Below are positions 17,174 through 26,561 of a DNA stretch of 38,997 bases, one piece after another. The notes beneath the pieces are model-generated. The model was not told where the DNA came from and did no database searches. It worked only from the letters and a program-made list of their open reading frames with translations. The stretch's first letter is position 1. The number at the start of each line of letters is the position of its first letter. The DNA is from a bacterium. GTDB lineage: Bacteria; Patescibacteriota; Patescibacteriia; UBA9934. The stretch covers positions 1-38,997 of the forward strand of contig JAQCKO010000010.1 in assembly GCA_027592325.1 (NCBI GenBank). Reading direction: 5' to 3'. The translations under genes were made by a program, and so were the position numbers.

Positions 17174-17494
17174 CTATCGAAACGCGACGGCGGGTGCAAG
17201 TTCTTCTATATACGAAATTTTCTGTGCGGGTACAAGTTCGAGCATGCGCACACTTCGCGCAATTCTGCTCACCGATTCAAGCCTTGCGATTTCTGAATCT
17301 TGTTTAGAAACAGCACGGTCAAGCTGTTCAATACTCAATTCTAGTTCGCGAAATTGATATCCTTTCGCTGTCGCCCGATTAATCTCGGCAATATAACATA
17401 CGCCAAATATCATGGTTGCAATAAAGAGACCGATATGACCTATACGCCAAAGGCGAACTCTTTGTTGCTTGACTACCTCCTTAAACATTTTCAT
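17174..17494 (-). CDS. ftsL: FtsL/DivIC-like cell-division protein
   Basis: 106 aa. A short basic cytoplasmic N-terminus, one membrane segment (IGHIGLFIATMIFGVCYIAEI, about 18-38), then a coiled coil (REL...SIEQLDRAVSKQDSEIARLE) and a short C-terminal tail. This is the FtsL plan, and the position directly after rsmH is where ftsL sits in dcw clusters. FtsL links the FtsQ/FtsB complex to septal peptidoglycan synthesis. The start overlaps the rsmH stop as ATGA, so translation is coupled. Sequence similarity alone is weak; the call depends on topology and context. Confidence 0.7.
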   Translation of the reverse strand: MKMFKEVVKQQRVRLWRIGHIGLFIATMIFGVCYIAEINRATAKGYQFRELELSIEQLDRAVSKQDSEIARLESVSRIARSVRMLELVPAQKISYIEELAPAVAFR

Positions 17495-18345
17495 ATTTTC
17501 TTTACGATGCGTAATTTTGCGCTGCGAGCGCGACGATTTCTTTGTGTTTCCTGATACTGCGGCTTAATCACATGTTTATTTACCTTTTCAAGATCATGCC
17601 GTTTTATCACCAATTCTTTTACGAGCGCATCTTCAAGCGAATGAAACGTGATTATAGCCATTCTTCCACCGGGGATAAGCAAATCGGCCGCAGCGTAAAT
17701 ACCTTTTTCTATTTCTCCAAATTCATTATTGACGGCAATGCGAAGTGCTTGAAAAATACGCGTTGCCGGATGCGTTTTACCGCGGGATTTAATGGCACTT
17801 GCGACAATATCGGCGAGTTCGCTCGTCCGCGTTATACGATCCACACGACGCGCATCATGAATTGCTTTCGCAACGTCAGCTGACCGAGGTTCTTCTCCAT
17901 AGGTACGAAACAGTGACGCCATATTTTCGCGACTCCAACCATTTACAATGTCAGCTGCGGTTAATTCTTGACGTAAGTCGTACCGCATATCAAGCGGTCC
18001 ATCATTTTGAAATGAAAACCCTCTGCTTGCATCATCAACATGTGCGGAAGAATACCCAAGGTCAAAGAGAACTGCATCAACAGGTGCGTTCACAAATTCA
18101 CACATTCGCGCAAAGGATTCATTAACCAATTGCACGTTATCGCCAAACACATCAAGTCGACGTTCCGTCATGGCAAGGTTGCGCATGTCCCTATCAAATC
18201 CGATGAGTGTGCCTTCCGGTTGAATGCGTTCCAGCATCGCTTTCGCATGCCCTCCAAGCCCAACCGTTGCGTCGACAATACGCATACCCGGCTGCAATGC
18301 AAGACCATCCAGCACTTCATGAAGAAGTACAGGCACATGGGTCAT
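17491..18345 (-). CDS. rsmH: 16S rRNA (cytosine-1402-N4)-methyltransferase RsmH (MraW)
   Basis: 284 aa from the ATG at 18345. It methylates N4 of C1402 in 16S rRNA using SAM. MTHVPVLLHEVLDGL matches the family N-terminus. The SAM-binding loop is IVDATVGLGGHAKAML, with VDAVLFDLGYSSAHVDDASRGFSF following (the DLGxSSxQLD motif). RIAVNNEFGEIEKG and MAIITFHSLEDALVK are also family signatures. The ORF-track start is an upstream GTG at 18375 adding 10 residues; neither start has a Shine-Dalgarno. It lies between mraZ and ftsL. Confidence 0.96.
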   Translation of the reverse strand: MTHVPVLLHEVLDGLALQPGMRIVDATVGLGGHAKAMLERIQPEGTLIGFDRDMRNLAMTERRLDVFGDNVQLVNESFARMCEFVNAPVDAVLFDLGYSSAHVDDASRGFSFQNDGPLDMRYDLRQELTAADIVNGWSRENMASLFRTYGEEPRSADVAKAIHDARRVDRITRTSELADIVASAIKSRGKTHPATRIFQALRIAVNNEFGEIEKGIYAAADLLIPGGRMAIITFHSLEDALVKELVIKRHDLEKVNKHVIKPQYQETQRNRRARSAKLRIVKKI

Positions 18346-18395
18346 TTGTGTATCATAAACAGCCGTAGGACTCACACGATGTTGATTCTTGTTTG

Positions 18396-18827
18396 TTAGA
18401 TACCGAGCTCTCCTAATTGCTCAGCAATAGATTCTGCGTCAGCTTCTGTTTTTGCGCGGTACGTATTCCACGCATCGTGATCCCAGAGCTCTAGACGCGA
18501 GTGTACACCGACAACCACCACCTCCTTCTGAAGGTTTGCGTAGTCTCGAAGATAATCTGGAATAATGCATCGTCCCTGTTTGTCCAAACTCACATCCATC
18601 GCGCCCGCAAGCATAAGCCGGGCGAATGCACGAGAATTTGCTGCCCCTAGGGGCAAACTCGCAAGTTTTTCTGAAAGCTTACCCCACTCCTCCAAAGGCA
18701 GCAGGAACAATGCTTTATCGAGACCTCTTGTCACTACGGCACCCTCCGCCAGTCGGTGGCGGAATTTCGATGGAATGGCGAGTCGCCCTTTCGCATCGAG
18801 ATTATGATGATATTCGCCGATGAACAT
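18396..18827 (-). CDS. mraZ: Transcriptional regulator / division-cluster protein MraZ
   Basis: 143 aa from MFIGEYHHNLDAKGRL at 18827, the canonical MraZ start; the ORF track begins 8 codons earlier. Two SpoVT-AbrB-like halves each carry the DxKGR-type motif: NLDAKGRLAIPSKFR and SLDKQGRCIIPDYLRDYA. MraZ forms ring oligomers and represses the dcw operon by binding TGGGN repeats. Such repeats occur about 150-190 bases upstream. Confidence 0.95.
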   Translation of the reverse strand: MFIGEYHHNLDAKGRLAIPSKFRHRLAEGAVVTRGLDKALFLLPLEEWGKLSEKLASLPLGAANSRAFARLMLAGAMDVSLDKQGRCIIPDYLRDYANLQKEVVVVGVHSRLELWDHDAWNTYRAKTEADAESIAEQLGELGI

Positions 18828-18972
18828 GTCGCTTGCTATTAAAAAAGGCAAGTGACGGAACCCTCACTCTCAGCCTTACGGATGAAAGAGATCTACCACA
18901 AATCGCATAGACGATTTCTGATAGGAGAAGTTTCCCGAAACTTGCTGGCACGGCGCTTTCGCGCACATAAGT

Positions 18973-19048
18973 CCCCACTTAGTGCCTCACACACCCACTC
19001 TACCCCACCGATTCCCCACCCGCAAGGAAAATATGGGGATAAGTGGGA
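18973..19048. promoter_or_regulatory. Possible MraZ box cluster
   Basis: On the minus strand (toward mraZ), TGGGN pentamers lie at 19014-19018, 19003-19007, 18993-18997 and 18973-18977, with start spacings of 11, 10 and 20 bases. Plus-strand TGGGG/TGGGA at 19034 and 19044 are also 10 apart. Known MraZ operators are TGGGN repeats at 10-bp period. The distance from mraZ (146 bases or more) is long, and G-rich low complexity nearby weakens the case. Confidence 0.4.
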
Positions 19049-19079
19049 TTAGATTTCAGGTTGGAGGTGTCGGGTTGGG

Positions 19080-19380
19080 GGTTTCGCATTGTAGGGGGAA
19101 TCGCCTTCGGCCCTCCCCTTTTTCAAGGGGGATCTGGAGGGGGTCTTTCGGATTCGATTCGCTGGATCCCTGCCTGCGCAGGGATGACGAAATACGCAAA
19201 TTCTCAAACGAATGTGAGAGATCTATGCGTCACCCAGGGCTTGCCTGCTCGTCCGTAGCTCAAAGAGTGAGGCGTGACCCTGGGTCTACCGTATTCCGAC
19301 AAGCGATGGATCCCTGCCTGCGCAGGGATGACGAAATACGCAAATTCTCGAACGAATGTGAGAAATCTGTTCGTACGAAC
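19080..19380. repeat. Composite intergenic repeat cluster
   Basis: In order: a GGGGGAATCGCC...CCCCTTTTTCAAGGGGGAT element (about 19092-19140); PAKAGIH palindrome copy e (19160-19189) with attached AATACGCAAATTCTC unit and GAATGTGAGAGATCT (to about 19213); a CACCCAGGG...CCCTGGGT inverted element (19223-19300); then palindrome copy f (19304-19332) with the same attached unit (to 19375). The two palindrome-plus-tail units are nearly identical over about 55 bases. The 18852-19486 gap has no gene; the 157-aa and 71-aa ORFs there are repeat translations. Confidence 0.85.
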
Positions 19381-19468
19381 GGGCCGAAGGCCCATATACC
19401 TCGAACCCACCACCTACAACCTGACCCCTGTCCTCTGGAACCTGTCATTTCCTAAACCCTACGCTCTA

Positions 19469-19477
19469 TGCTAACCT
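19469..19477 (+). promoter_or_regulatory. Extended -10 (TGCTAACCT) of the Nudix-like gene
   Basis: TATGCTAACCT, 9 bases before ATGGAAG, with a CCTACAACCTG pyrimidine-rich tract upstream. The xseA promoter has the same arrangement and even the same ATGGAAG start. Confidence 0.65.
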
Positions 19478-19486
19478 CCTCACAAT

Positions 19487-20032
19487 ATGGAAGAACGACT
19501 CGAACAAATAGAAAAAGACCTCCAAAAAAGCCTCCCAGAAGCAAAGCGAATTATCGGGCTCTTGAATGAATATGCTGAGCTTCATCCATCATCATATATT
19601 CCATCAGACTATTTTTTTCTTCTGAACAATGCCGTTAATCAGGTTGCCTTTGAATTACTCCCCTACAAAGTAGAAAATAATCAGCTGAGTGTTTATCTTT
19701 TAAAACGGCAGGACGATGATCCTTTCTATGCATCAACATGGCATTTCCCTGGTGGTATTCAGCGGTACAATCAAACAAAAGAAGAGAGTCTCAATAACGT
19801 TTTTTCAGAGCTGGGACTAGAAATTCAACCCATTGATGTCCTTGACACAGTTGTTTCTACAACAAAAAATCGCCGTCGAGGTCCTTGTAACCATATTTTG
19901 ATTGCATCTGATATGTCTGGATTGCAACCAAAAAATGGGACATGGTTTTCTGTGAATGATTTGCCGGATCAATTTTTAGATGAACATGTGCCATTTGTTG
20001 AGATCTTGAGTGCTAACGTCTCCGCTTCTTAA
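19487..20032 (+). CDS. Nudix-like protein with a degenerate Nudix box
   Basis: 181 aa. The fold is indicated by VAFELLPYKVENNQLSVYLLKR (about 51-72), WHFPGGI (about 86-92) and the loop-helix-loop KEESLNNVFSELGLEI. In the Nudix box (GX5EX7REUXEEXGU) the Arg-Glu pair reads Asn-Asn and only one of the two metal-binding Glu residues remains (SELGL), so hydrolysis is doubtful. It may be a binding or regulatory relative. Residues 1-40 form an extra helical N-terminus. Its last 20 bases overlap the 3' end of uvrC on the other strand. Confidence 0.7.
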   Translation: MEERLEQIEKDLQKSLPEAKRIIGLLNEYAELHPSSYIPSDYFFLLNNAVNQVAFELLPYKVENNQLSVYLLKRQDDDPFYASTWHFPGGIQRYNQTKEESLNNVFSELGLEIQPIDVLDTVVSTTKNRRRGPCNHILIASDMSGLQPKNGTWFSVNDLPDQFLDEHVPFVEILSANVSAS

Positions 20033-21362
20033 GCGTTTTCACCACATTCACATTTCGCTTGCGGCGGAGTTCGCGGTGATACTTCACCGCAAAGCGATGG
20101 GCTTCATCGCGCACTTTTTGAAAGGTTTCTTTCCCACGGAGGGCAATCGCTGCTAAATCGCTATTCGATCGGTCAAAAATCATGCGGTCTTGCTTTCGGT
20201 CGGCTCCTTTTGCCAGCCCTAAAATCGGCACTGAAACGCCAAGCTCATCGAGTACCGTCTGCACCCTATTCACCTGCGGCTTCCCACCATCAATCACCAT
20301 GACCTCCGGAAGTGGCCACGCTTGCGGGTGAAGCTCGGCGCGGCGAAGACGACGACGTAACACTTCTTCCATCATGCCAACATCATTCGATCCGGTAACC
20401 GTCTTAATTTTAAACTTACGATAGTCTTTTTTACTTGGACGACCATCGACAAAAACTGTCATCACTCCAACAGCCGATGTTCCAGAAATATTACTGATGT
20501 CATAGGCTTCAATGCGACCATCAAGATCAATGCTCGAGCGGCTTGTATCTTCTGAAAATGGCAGCTCGACATCTTCTTTTGTAATGAGCGCAACATCACG
20601 AATATGTTCAAGCGCGAAGATTTTATTTCGAACCTCGGCTGCATGCTCGTATCGTTGATCTTTTGCCGCCGTTTCCATCTCTTTTTTCATCGAAGTCACA
20701 ATCCGTGTCTTCTTCCCTTCAAAAAAAAGCATCAAGTCCTGGATGATTTTTTTGTACTCAGTGCGATCAATTTCACCCGTACAAACGCCAGGACAAATAC
20801 GAATATGCCGGTAGAAGCATGGTCGTTTTTTCCCTGTCACCGACGGTGGATCGCATTCCGTCCAGGGAAAAATTTTCCTCAAATATTCCATCGATTTTTT
20901 GAGCGAATACCCACTCGTGAACGGACCATAAACCGCAATGAATTTTTCTTTCGTTCTTTTTGAAAGCGTTTTGGCGAATGGGTTCACGCCGAACTTTTTC
21001 AAATCGTGGCCACGAATATAAAGCGGTTTTGGGAACCCTTCATTCGTGAATGCAAGATAGAGGTAACTCTTATCATCGCGCATCAAAATATTGTATTTTG
21101 GCTTACGCGCTTTAATCTCATTTGCTTCAAGCACGAGCGCTTCAAGCACCGTCGGTGTTTCAATGTAATCAATACGAGCAATCTCCGCCACCAACTTCCC
21201 AATGCGATTATCATGCGCTTTATTGAAATACGATCCAACCCGTTTTTTGAGCGAAGTTGCCTTTCCTACGTAGAGGAGCGTCCCATCTTTAGCGTAATAC
21301 AAGTACACTCCAGGTTCATCGGGAAGCGTATTGTTTTTGATTTCAATTAAAGATGGGATCAT
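20013..21362 (-). CDS. uvrC: UvrABC excinuclease subunit C, lacking the C-terminal HhH domain
   Basis: 449 aa, versus about 590-610 for typical UvrC. It makes both incisions beside a DNA lesion. Visible: N-terminal GIY-YIG nuclease (PGVYLYYAKDGTLLYVGKAT, residues 17-36; VLEANEIKARKPKYN); four-cysteine Fe-S-type motif C-x11-C-x6-C-x3-C (TECDP...RPCFYRHIRICPGVC, about 168-193); UVR motif near 225-255; and the RNase H-like nuclease with EAYDISNISGTSAVG and RDEAHRFAVKYHRELR near the end. The protein stops right after this helix with a basic KTLKKRRR, so the tandem helix-hairpin-helix domain is missing. It lies 36 bases after uvrA. Confidence 0.95.
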   Translation of the reverse strand: MIPSLIEIKNNTLPDEPGVYLYYAKDGTLLYVGKATSLKKRVGSYFNKAHDNRIGKLVAEIARIDYIETPTVLEALVLEANEIKARKPKYNILMRDDKSYLYLAFTNEGFPKPLYIRGHDLKKFGVNPFAKTLSKRTKEKFIAVYGPFTSGYSLKKSMEYLRKIFPWTECDPPSVTGKKRPCFYRHIRICPGVCTGEIDRTEYKKIIQDLMLFFEGKKTRIVTSMKKEMETAAKDQRYEHAAEVRNKIFALEHIRDVALITKEDVELPFSEDTSRSSIDLDGRIEAYDISNISGTSAVGVMTVFVDGRPSKKDYRKFKIKTVTGSNDVGMMEEVLRRRLRRAELHPQAWPLPEVMVIDGGKPQVNRVQTVLDELGVSVPILGLAKGADRKQDRMIFDRSNSDLAAIALRGKETFQKVRDEAHRFAVKYHRELRRKRNVNVVKTLKKRRR

Positions 21363-21398
21363 AAGGACTGCAAATTCTTTGGCAACCCGGTTACCATG

Positions 21399-23915
21399 TT
21401 ATTTCAAATAAGGCCTTAGGTACTTCCCAGTATGGCTGGTCGTTGATTTGAGTGCAATCTCTTCTGGCGTTCCTTCCGCAACAATGGTTCCTCCTCCTGA
21501 ACCACCCTCTGGTCCAAGATCAACAATCCAATCCGCTGTCTTAATAACGTCAAGGTTATGTTCAATAACAAGGATAGAATTCCCTTTATCGACAAGTTGA
21601 TGCAACACTTCAAGAAGTTTACGTATATCTTCAAAATGGAGACCCGTTGTTGGCTCATCAAGTAAATATAACGTGCGACCAGTGCTTCGTTTCGCAAGCT
21701 CGGTGGCAAGCTTGACACGCTGTGCCTCCCCTCCTGAAAGTGTTGGCGCCGGCTGGCCTAGCTTCAAGTAACCAAGACCAACATCATTGAGCGTTTCGAT
21801 TTTATTGTTGATTGACGGAATATCTTTGAAAAACTCCACCGCATATTCAACTGTCATCTCAAGCACATCGTAAATCGATTTATCCTTCCACATCACCTCA
21901 AGCGTCTCACGATTAAACCGCCGTCCCTTACAAACATCACATTCAACATAGACCGTTGGTAGGAAGTGCATTTCAATAGCATTTTGTCCATGTCCTTCAC
22001 AATTCTCACATCGCCCCCCTGGACGATTGAAGCTAAAACGACCAGTTTTATATCCGCGAAAACGTGCTTCATCTGTCGAGGCAAATAGGTCGCGAATCGG
22101 TGTCCACGCCCCCGTATATGTTGCAGGATTTGAGCGGCTGCTTCGACCTATCGGCGACTGGTCCATCAAAATCATCTTGTCGATATACGATACCCCTCGC
22201 ACTTCTTTATGCGCGCCCGGTTCAGCCTTTGTCCCACTCAATTTCTTCGCGATCGTTTTGTACAAAATATCGTGCATGAGCGTTGATTTTCCTGAACCAG
22301 ATACACCTGTCACGCAAACGAAACGTCGAAGCGGAAATGAAGCGTTCACGTTTTTGAGATTATGCTCCGTTGCCCCAATAACTTCGATGACATCCTTTCC
22401 TGGCTTTCGACGCTCTTTCGGCACAGGTATTTTTGCATCTCCGCGCATATACGCGGCTGTCTTCGAAGTCTCATGCGCAAAAATCGCCGGAACTTCGCCT
22501 GCGGCAATGACAGATCCTCCATGTACTCCCGCACCAGGACCAATTTCAATCATATAGTCGCTCCGGCGAATAGTATCTTCATCATGCTCAACGACAAGTA
22601 CGGTATTTCCTAAATCACGCAATCCTTCAAGCGTCTTAATAAGCTGATCATTATCCCTTTGATGCAGCCCAATGGTCGGCTCGTCAAGGACATATAACGC
22701 CCCAACAAGCCGCGATCCAACTTGTGAAGCGAGCCGAATGCGCTGTGCCTCACCACCAGAAAGCGATCCAGCTTTTCGATCAAGCGTCAAATAGTGTAAC
22801 CCAACATCGAGCAAAAATGTGAGTCTATGCTCGATTTCTTTCAGAATCGTTCCGGCAATTTCCTGCTGACGTTCGGAAAGTTCAACATCTAAAATATACG
22901 ACGTTGCCCCCTGAATGGTCTCGCTGACGAGATCAACAATATTCTTATCGCCTATTTTGACAGCAAGAGCTTCTTTGCGAAGACGTTTACCTTCACAGAC
23001 ACCACAAATCGTTTCAGAAAAGAGTTCTTCGGTTCCAAGACCCGTACAGGCTTTGCAGTATCCATAAGGACTATTAAACGAAAAAAGTCGAGGCTCAATT
23101 TCTGGAAATGAAAACCCGCAAGAAACACAGCTAAATTTTGTTGAGAATAACCGTTCATCGCCATGTGGAAAGACGATTTGTGCAATGTCACCACCCCGAT
23201 CAACAGCCGTTTCAAGTGCCTCAGATAGTCGTTGCAATGCATCTTTATTTGCATCACGTAGCGCCGTCGCGGGGATGGTATCAATAACAACTTCAATTGT
23301 GTGCTGCTTGTAGCGCGAAAGCTCAATTTTTTCACTGAGTCGATACATGGTGCCGTTTACGCGTACTTTGGCAAAGCCAGAATTATACAAATCGTAAAGC
23401 AATTGGTAATAATTCCCTTTTCTACCGCGCACAATTGGCGCGAGAATAGTCACCCCTTCTTTTTCAACAGACGGATATTTTGCAAGCTGCGCCAGAATTT
23501 GATCGACAATTTCGTCAATGCTAAGGCGTTCAATCTTCTCTCCACAATCAGGACAATGGGGAATACCAATGCGGGCGTAGAGCACGCGAAGATAATCGTA
23601 AATCTCGGTCACCGTCGCAACGGTTGAGCGTGGGTTGCGAGAATGGGCTTTTTGATCTATCGATATAGCTGGCGAGAGTCCATCAATTTCATCGACATCA
23701 GGTTTTTGCATTTGACCCAAAAATTGTCGTGCGTATGCGGAAAGCGATTCAATATAACGGCGCTGTCCCTCTGCAAAAATCGTATCAAAAGCAAGAGAGG
23801 ACTTTCCTGAACCAGAAACCCCTGTAATACAAACAAGCTTATCGCGAGGAATTTCAAGACTAATATTTTTAAGATTGTGTTCTTTTGCACCTTTGATTGT
23901 GATGTTCTTTTTCAT
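21399..23915 (-). CDS. uvrA: UvrABC excinuclease subunit A, compact form
   Basis: 838 aa from [10 protein letters not shown] (23915); family members are about 940. Damage-recognising ABC ATPase dimer with two P-loops: [20 protein letters not shown] near 40 and [14 protein letters not shown] near 540. It has two ABC signatures ([28 protein letters not shown]) and zinc-binding CxxC pairs. Between CKACTGLG and [14 protein letters not shown] only about 8 residues remain where typical UvrA has about 95, so the first zinc module's linker region has been lost. The rest is intact. The ATG at 23921 (MCMKKN) is an alternative. It lies 475 bases after uvrB on the same strand. Confidence 0.97.
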   Translation of the reverse strand: MKKNITIKGAKEHNLKNISLEIPRDKLVCITGVSGSGKSSLAFDTIFAEGQRRYIESLSAYARQFLGQMQKPDVDEIDGLSPAISIDQKAHSRNPRSTVATVTEIYDYLRVLYARIGIPHCPDCGEKIERLSIDEIVDQILAQLAKYPSVEKEGVTILAPIVRGRKGNYYQLLYDLYNSGFAKVRVNGTMYRLSEKIELSRYKQHTIEVVIDTIPATALRDANKDALQRLSEALETAVDRGGDIAQIVFPHGDERLFSTKFSCVSCGFSFPEIEPRLFSFNSPYGYCKACTGLGTEELFSETICGVCEGKRLRKEALAVKIGDKNIVDLVSETIQGATSYILDVELSERQQEIAGTILKEIEHRLTFLLDVGLHYLTLDRKAGSLSGGEAQRIRLASQVGSRLVGALYVLDEPTIGLHQRDNDQLIKTLEGLRDLGNTVLVVEHDEDTIRRSDYMIEIGPGAGVHGGSVIAAGEVPAIFAHETSKTAAYMRGDAKIPVPKERRKPGKDVIEVIGATEHNLKNVNASFPLRRFVCVTGVSGSGKSTLMHDILYKTIAKKLSGTKAEPGAHKEVRGVSYIDKMILMDQSPIGRSSRSNPATYTGAWTPIRDLFASTDEARFRGYKTGRFSFNRPGGRCENCEGHGQNAIEMHFLPTVYVECDVCKGRRFNRETLEVMWKDKSIYDVLEMTVEYAVEFFKDIPSINNKIETLNDVGLGYLKLGQPAPTLSGGEAQRVKLATELAKRSTGRTLYLLDEPTTGLHFEDIRKLLEVLHQLVDKGNSILVIEHNLDVIKTADWIVDLGPEGGSGGGTIVAEGTPEEIALKSTTSHTGKYLRPYLK

Positions 23916-23935
23916 ACACATGTATATTTGATCGA

Positions 23936-23944
23936 ATACTAGCA
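23936..23944 (-). promoter_or_regulatory. Extended -10 (TGCTAGTAT) of uvrA
   Basis: Minus-strand TGCTAGTAT, 14 bases before ATG 23921 and 20 before ATG 23915. It gives uvrA-uvrC a promoter separate from uvrB. Confidence 0.55.
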
Positions 23945-23981
23945 ATATTTTACGATGGTAAGGCAGGAGGTTGCGTGACCA

Positions 23982-24155
23982 ATGGCAAGTGAGCGACTTC
24001 GGTGTGGATATGGAGGACTGCGGGCACCTGTACGGCCTCCACCGTTCAAGTTCCCATCCGCCTTCACACCAACGAAGCCGTCACAACCGGCTCGCCCCGC
24101 AGGGGGTGTGCCGCGGGAACCGCTGACGTGGTCCCCAGTCGTAGCCGACGCCTAG
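23982..24155 (+). CDS. Possible 57-aa Pro/Arg-rich small protein
   Basis: An ORF below the track cutoff. AGGAGG lies 11 bases before ATG, then [20 protein letters not shown] and a Pro-rich remainder ending in TAG. No family is recognised. This GC-rich gap (23946-24390) between uvrA and uvrB holds no other credible gene. It contains a perfect hairpin, AAGCTCC-CA-GGAGCTT (24233-24248), and GGCCGCGGCC just beyond the uvrB stop. The composition differs from the flanking uvr genes. Confidence 0.3.
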   Translation: MASERLRCGYGGLRAPVRPPPFKFPSAFTPTKPSQPARPAGGVPREPLTWSPVVADA

Positions 24156-24390
24156 CACAGTGTGCAAAGCAACGGAGACACTCGCAATGCTTATACGCGC
24201 TTTCGCAGGTAGAGTATCGCAAACCGGAGTTCAAGCTCCCAGGAGCTTCAAGCCGCGACGCATGGCCCTTCGCTCAACGATCGCGTGCATAAGTCTTGCA
24301 AAGCGTCAGTCCCGCATCTCAAACCTGCAAACATCGCCGCGGTCGCGGTCGAGGGCATTCCGAAAGGTTAGCTCTCGGCCGCGGCCATTT

Positions 24391-26427
24391 CTATTTTGCG
24401 CTATTCATACTCTTCAGCTCCTTCTCAAGCTCGTCAATTTCATCACGAAGCAATGCAGCCGTTTCAAAGTTCAAATTCGCCGCCGCCTTTTTCATCTCGC
24501 GTTGCTTCTCTTTGATCACCACCTTCAGCTCGTGCGGTTCTGCTTTCAGCTCGAGCTTCAGAATATTTTTTGTATCATTTTCATCCGTTTTCGATCCCAT
24601 CATTTCACGAATGTCGTGTATCTCGCGTTTTATTGACATTGGCGTAATCCCATGCTGTTCATTATGCGATACTTGAATGTTCCGGCGACGATCGGTTTCT
24701 TTGATTGCACGCTTCAGCGAACCCGTCATAACATCAGCATAAAGAATCACTTGCCCATTAATATGACGTGCAGCTCGTCCAATGGTCTGTACAAGCGATG
24801 TTTCTGAGCGCAAAAAACCTTCTTTGTCGGCATCAAGAATTGCAACAAGAGAAACTTCCGGGAGATCAAGTCCCTCACGAAGAAGGTTCACCCCAACAAT
24901 GACATCGTAAACACCCTTTCGTAAGTCGGAAAGAATTTCTATGCGCTCAATAGTTTTGATGTCAGAATGAATATACTGCACCGAGATGCCAAGATCATCA
25001 AGGAATTTCGTGAGGTCTTCGGCCATTTTTTTTGTAAGCGTTGTCACTAGCACACGCTCCCCACGTTGTATTCGCTCCTGTATACGCGGAATGAGGTCGT
25101 CAACCTGTCCCGGTATGCCGTCGACTTCCGTAACGGGATGAATCACAATTTCGGGGTCTACAAGACCTGTTGGGCGCACAATCTGCTCAACAATTTGATT
25201 TGACGCATCAAGTTCGTAATCAGCAGGCGTTGCGGAAACATACAATGTCTGACCTGTCACCCGTTCGAATTCATTATAGGTAAGCGGACGATTGTCTTTC
25301 GCAGATGGAAGGCGAAATCCATGATCAACAAGTGTTTGCTTACGAGCCTGATCGCCGTTATACATCGCGCGAACCTGCGGCACGGTCACATGTGATTCAT
25401 CAATAATCGTCAAAAAATCCTCTGGGAAATACGACATGAGCGTATGTCCCGGCTCACCAGCATTACGTCCTTCAAAATGCCTGGAATAATTTTCAATGCC
25501 ATTACAATACCCAATACTCCTAATCATTTCGAGGTCATAACGCGTTCTTCGCTTCAGCCGCTCATACTCAAGAACCTTCCCTTCTTTCTCAAGTTCCTTC
25601 AGTCGCTCATCGAGCTCCCACTCAATTGACTGTAAGGCTTTCTCAACCTTATCTGATCCAATGACATAATGCTTGGCAGGAAAGATCCAAATATCATTAA
25701 GTGTATCGAGTACACGCCGCGTTACAGGATCGAGTTTGAAGATTTCAACAAGTATTCCCTCTTCAAAAACCAGACGATACATGGCAATTTCTCCCCCACC
25801 GTCTCCTGAGCGCCCGGACATAGGAATAATTTCGATGACATCGCCCCGCGCGCGGAATTGACCGCGCTGTACCGCGCCTTGGTTTCGTTCGAAATACATC
25901 TCAATCAGCCGACGAATAAAGTCCGCGCGGTCTATGCGATCACCGACTTTGCCATAAAACACCGTATTCTCGTACTCCTTCGGTGAACCAAGGCCATAAA
26001 TACACGAAACCGAAGCGACAATAATCACATCACGGCGCGAAAGTAGGGCCTGAGTAGCTGCATGGCGAAGCCGATCAATTTCCTCATTAATTTGCGCCTC
26101 TTTTTCAATATACGTATCAGACCGCGGCATATACGCTTCCGGCTGATAGTAGTCATAATACGAGACGAAATACTCAACGGCACTATCGGGAAAAAACTGC
26201 CGAAATTCATTACAAAGCTGCGCGGCAAGTGTTTTATTATGGGCAATCACAAGCGTTGGCCGCTGCACTTGTTGAATGACATTTGCCATCGTAAATGTTT
26301 TCCCAGAACCTGTTACACCAATTAATGTCTGTTTTTCGTACCCGCGACTCAAACCATCCACAAGCCCTTCGATGGCTTTTGGCTGATCTCCTGCAGGTGC
26401 ATATGGCGCTTTAAGTGTGAATTTCAT
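24391..26427 (-). CDS. uvrB: UvrABC excinuclease subunit B
   Basis: 678 aa from [15 protein letters not shown] (26427), a normal length; the track starts two codons earlier. Helicase-like subunit that verifies lesions and recruits UvrC. Walker [17 protein letters not shown]; the lesion-probing beta hairpin [20 protein letters not shown]; the QTIGRAARH helicase motif VI; and a C-terminal UVR helix pair ([17 protein letters not shown]) that contacts UvrC. First of the uvrB-uvrA-uvrC series on the minus strand. Confidence 0.98.
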   Translation of the reverse strand: MKFTLKAPYAPAGDQPKAIEGLVDGLSRGYEKQTLIGVTGSGKTFTMANVIQQVQRPTLVIAHNKTLAAQLCNEFRQFFPDSAVEYFVSYYDYYQPEAYMPRSDTYIEKEAQINEEIDRLRHAATQALLSRRDVIIVASVSCIYGLGSPKEYENTVFYGKVGDRIDRADFIRRLIEMYFERNQGAVQRGQFRARGDVIEIIPMSGRSGDGGGEIAMYRLVFEEGILVEIFKLDPVTRRVLDTLNDIWIFPAKHYVIGSDKVEKALQSIEWELDERLKELEKEGKVLEYERLKRRTRYDLEMIRSIGYCNGIENYSRHFEGRNAGEPGHTLMSYFPEDFLTIIDESHVTVPQVRAMYNGDQARKQTLVDHGFRLPSAKDNRPLTYNEFERVTGQTLYVSATPADYELDASNQIVEQIVRPTGLVDPEIVIHPVTEVDGIPGQVDDLIPRIQERIQRGERVLVTTLTKKMAEDLTKFLDDLGISVQYIHSDIKTIERIEILSDLRKGVYDVIVGVNLLREGLDLPEVSLVAILDADKEGFLRSETSLVQTIGRAARHINGQVILYADVMTGSLKRAIKETDRRRNIQVSHNEQHGITPMSIKREIHDIREMMGSKTDENDTKNILKLELKAEPHELKVVIKEKQREMKKAAANLNFETAALLRDEIDELEKELKSMNSAK

Positions 26428-26457
26428 AAACACGAATAGTTCCCGAACCTTGCCTTA

Positions 26458-26507
26458 TATAGCAGTACTATACGCGATTCGGGATCTGGTTTGTTCGGTT
26501 TGTGTTC
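26458..26507 (-). promoter_or_regulatory. uvrB upstream region: palindrome and GTTC-N7-GTTC repeat
   Basis: 26458-26472 is TATAG-N5-CTATA, a 15-bp inverted repeat 30 bases before uvrB, overlapping a minus-strand TGCTATATA that could be an extended -10. 26493-26507 is GTTC-GGTTTGT-GTTC, the exact spacing of the alphaproteobacterial LexA box GTTC-N7-GTTC. The link to SOS control is inference: LexA boxes in this lineage are not known to me. Confidence 0.35.
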
Positions 26508-26561
26508 AGTGTATCAGAGTTAAAAAATGGTGCAAGCCTTGGGTGGATAAATAATCGCGTA

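Noticed and set aside
18982-19455. 157-aa plus-strand ORF
   Set aside because: It consists of repeat translations (DPCLRRDDEIRKFSNECE twice).
24002-24676. Plus-strand ORFs of 96, 158 and 126 aa
   Set aside because: They run into or against uvrB, have Arg/Ser-rich shadow-like composition and no start signals.
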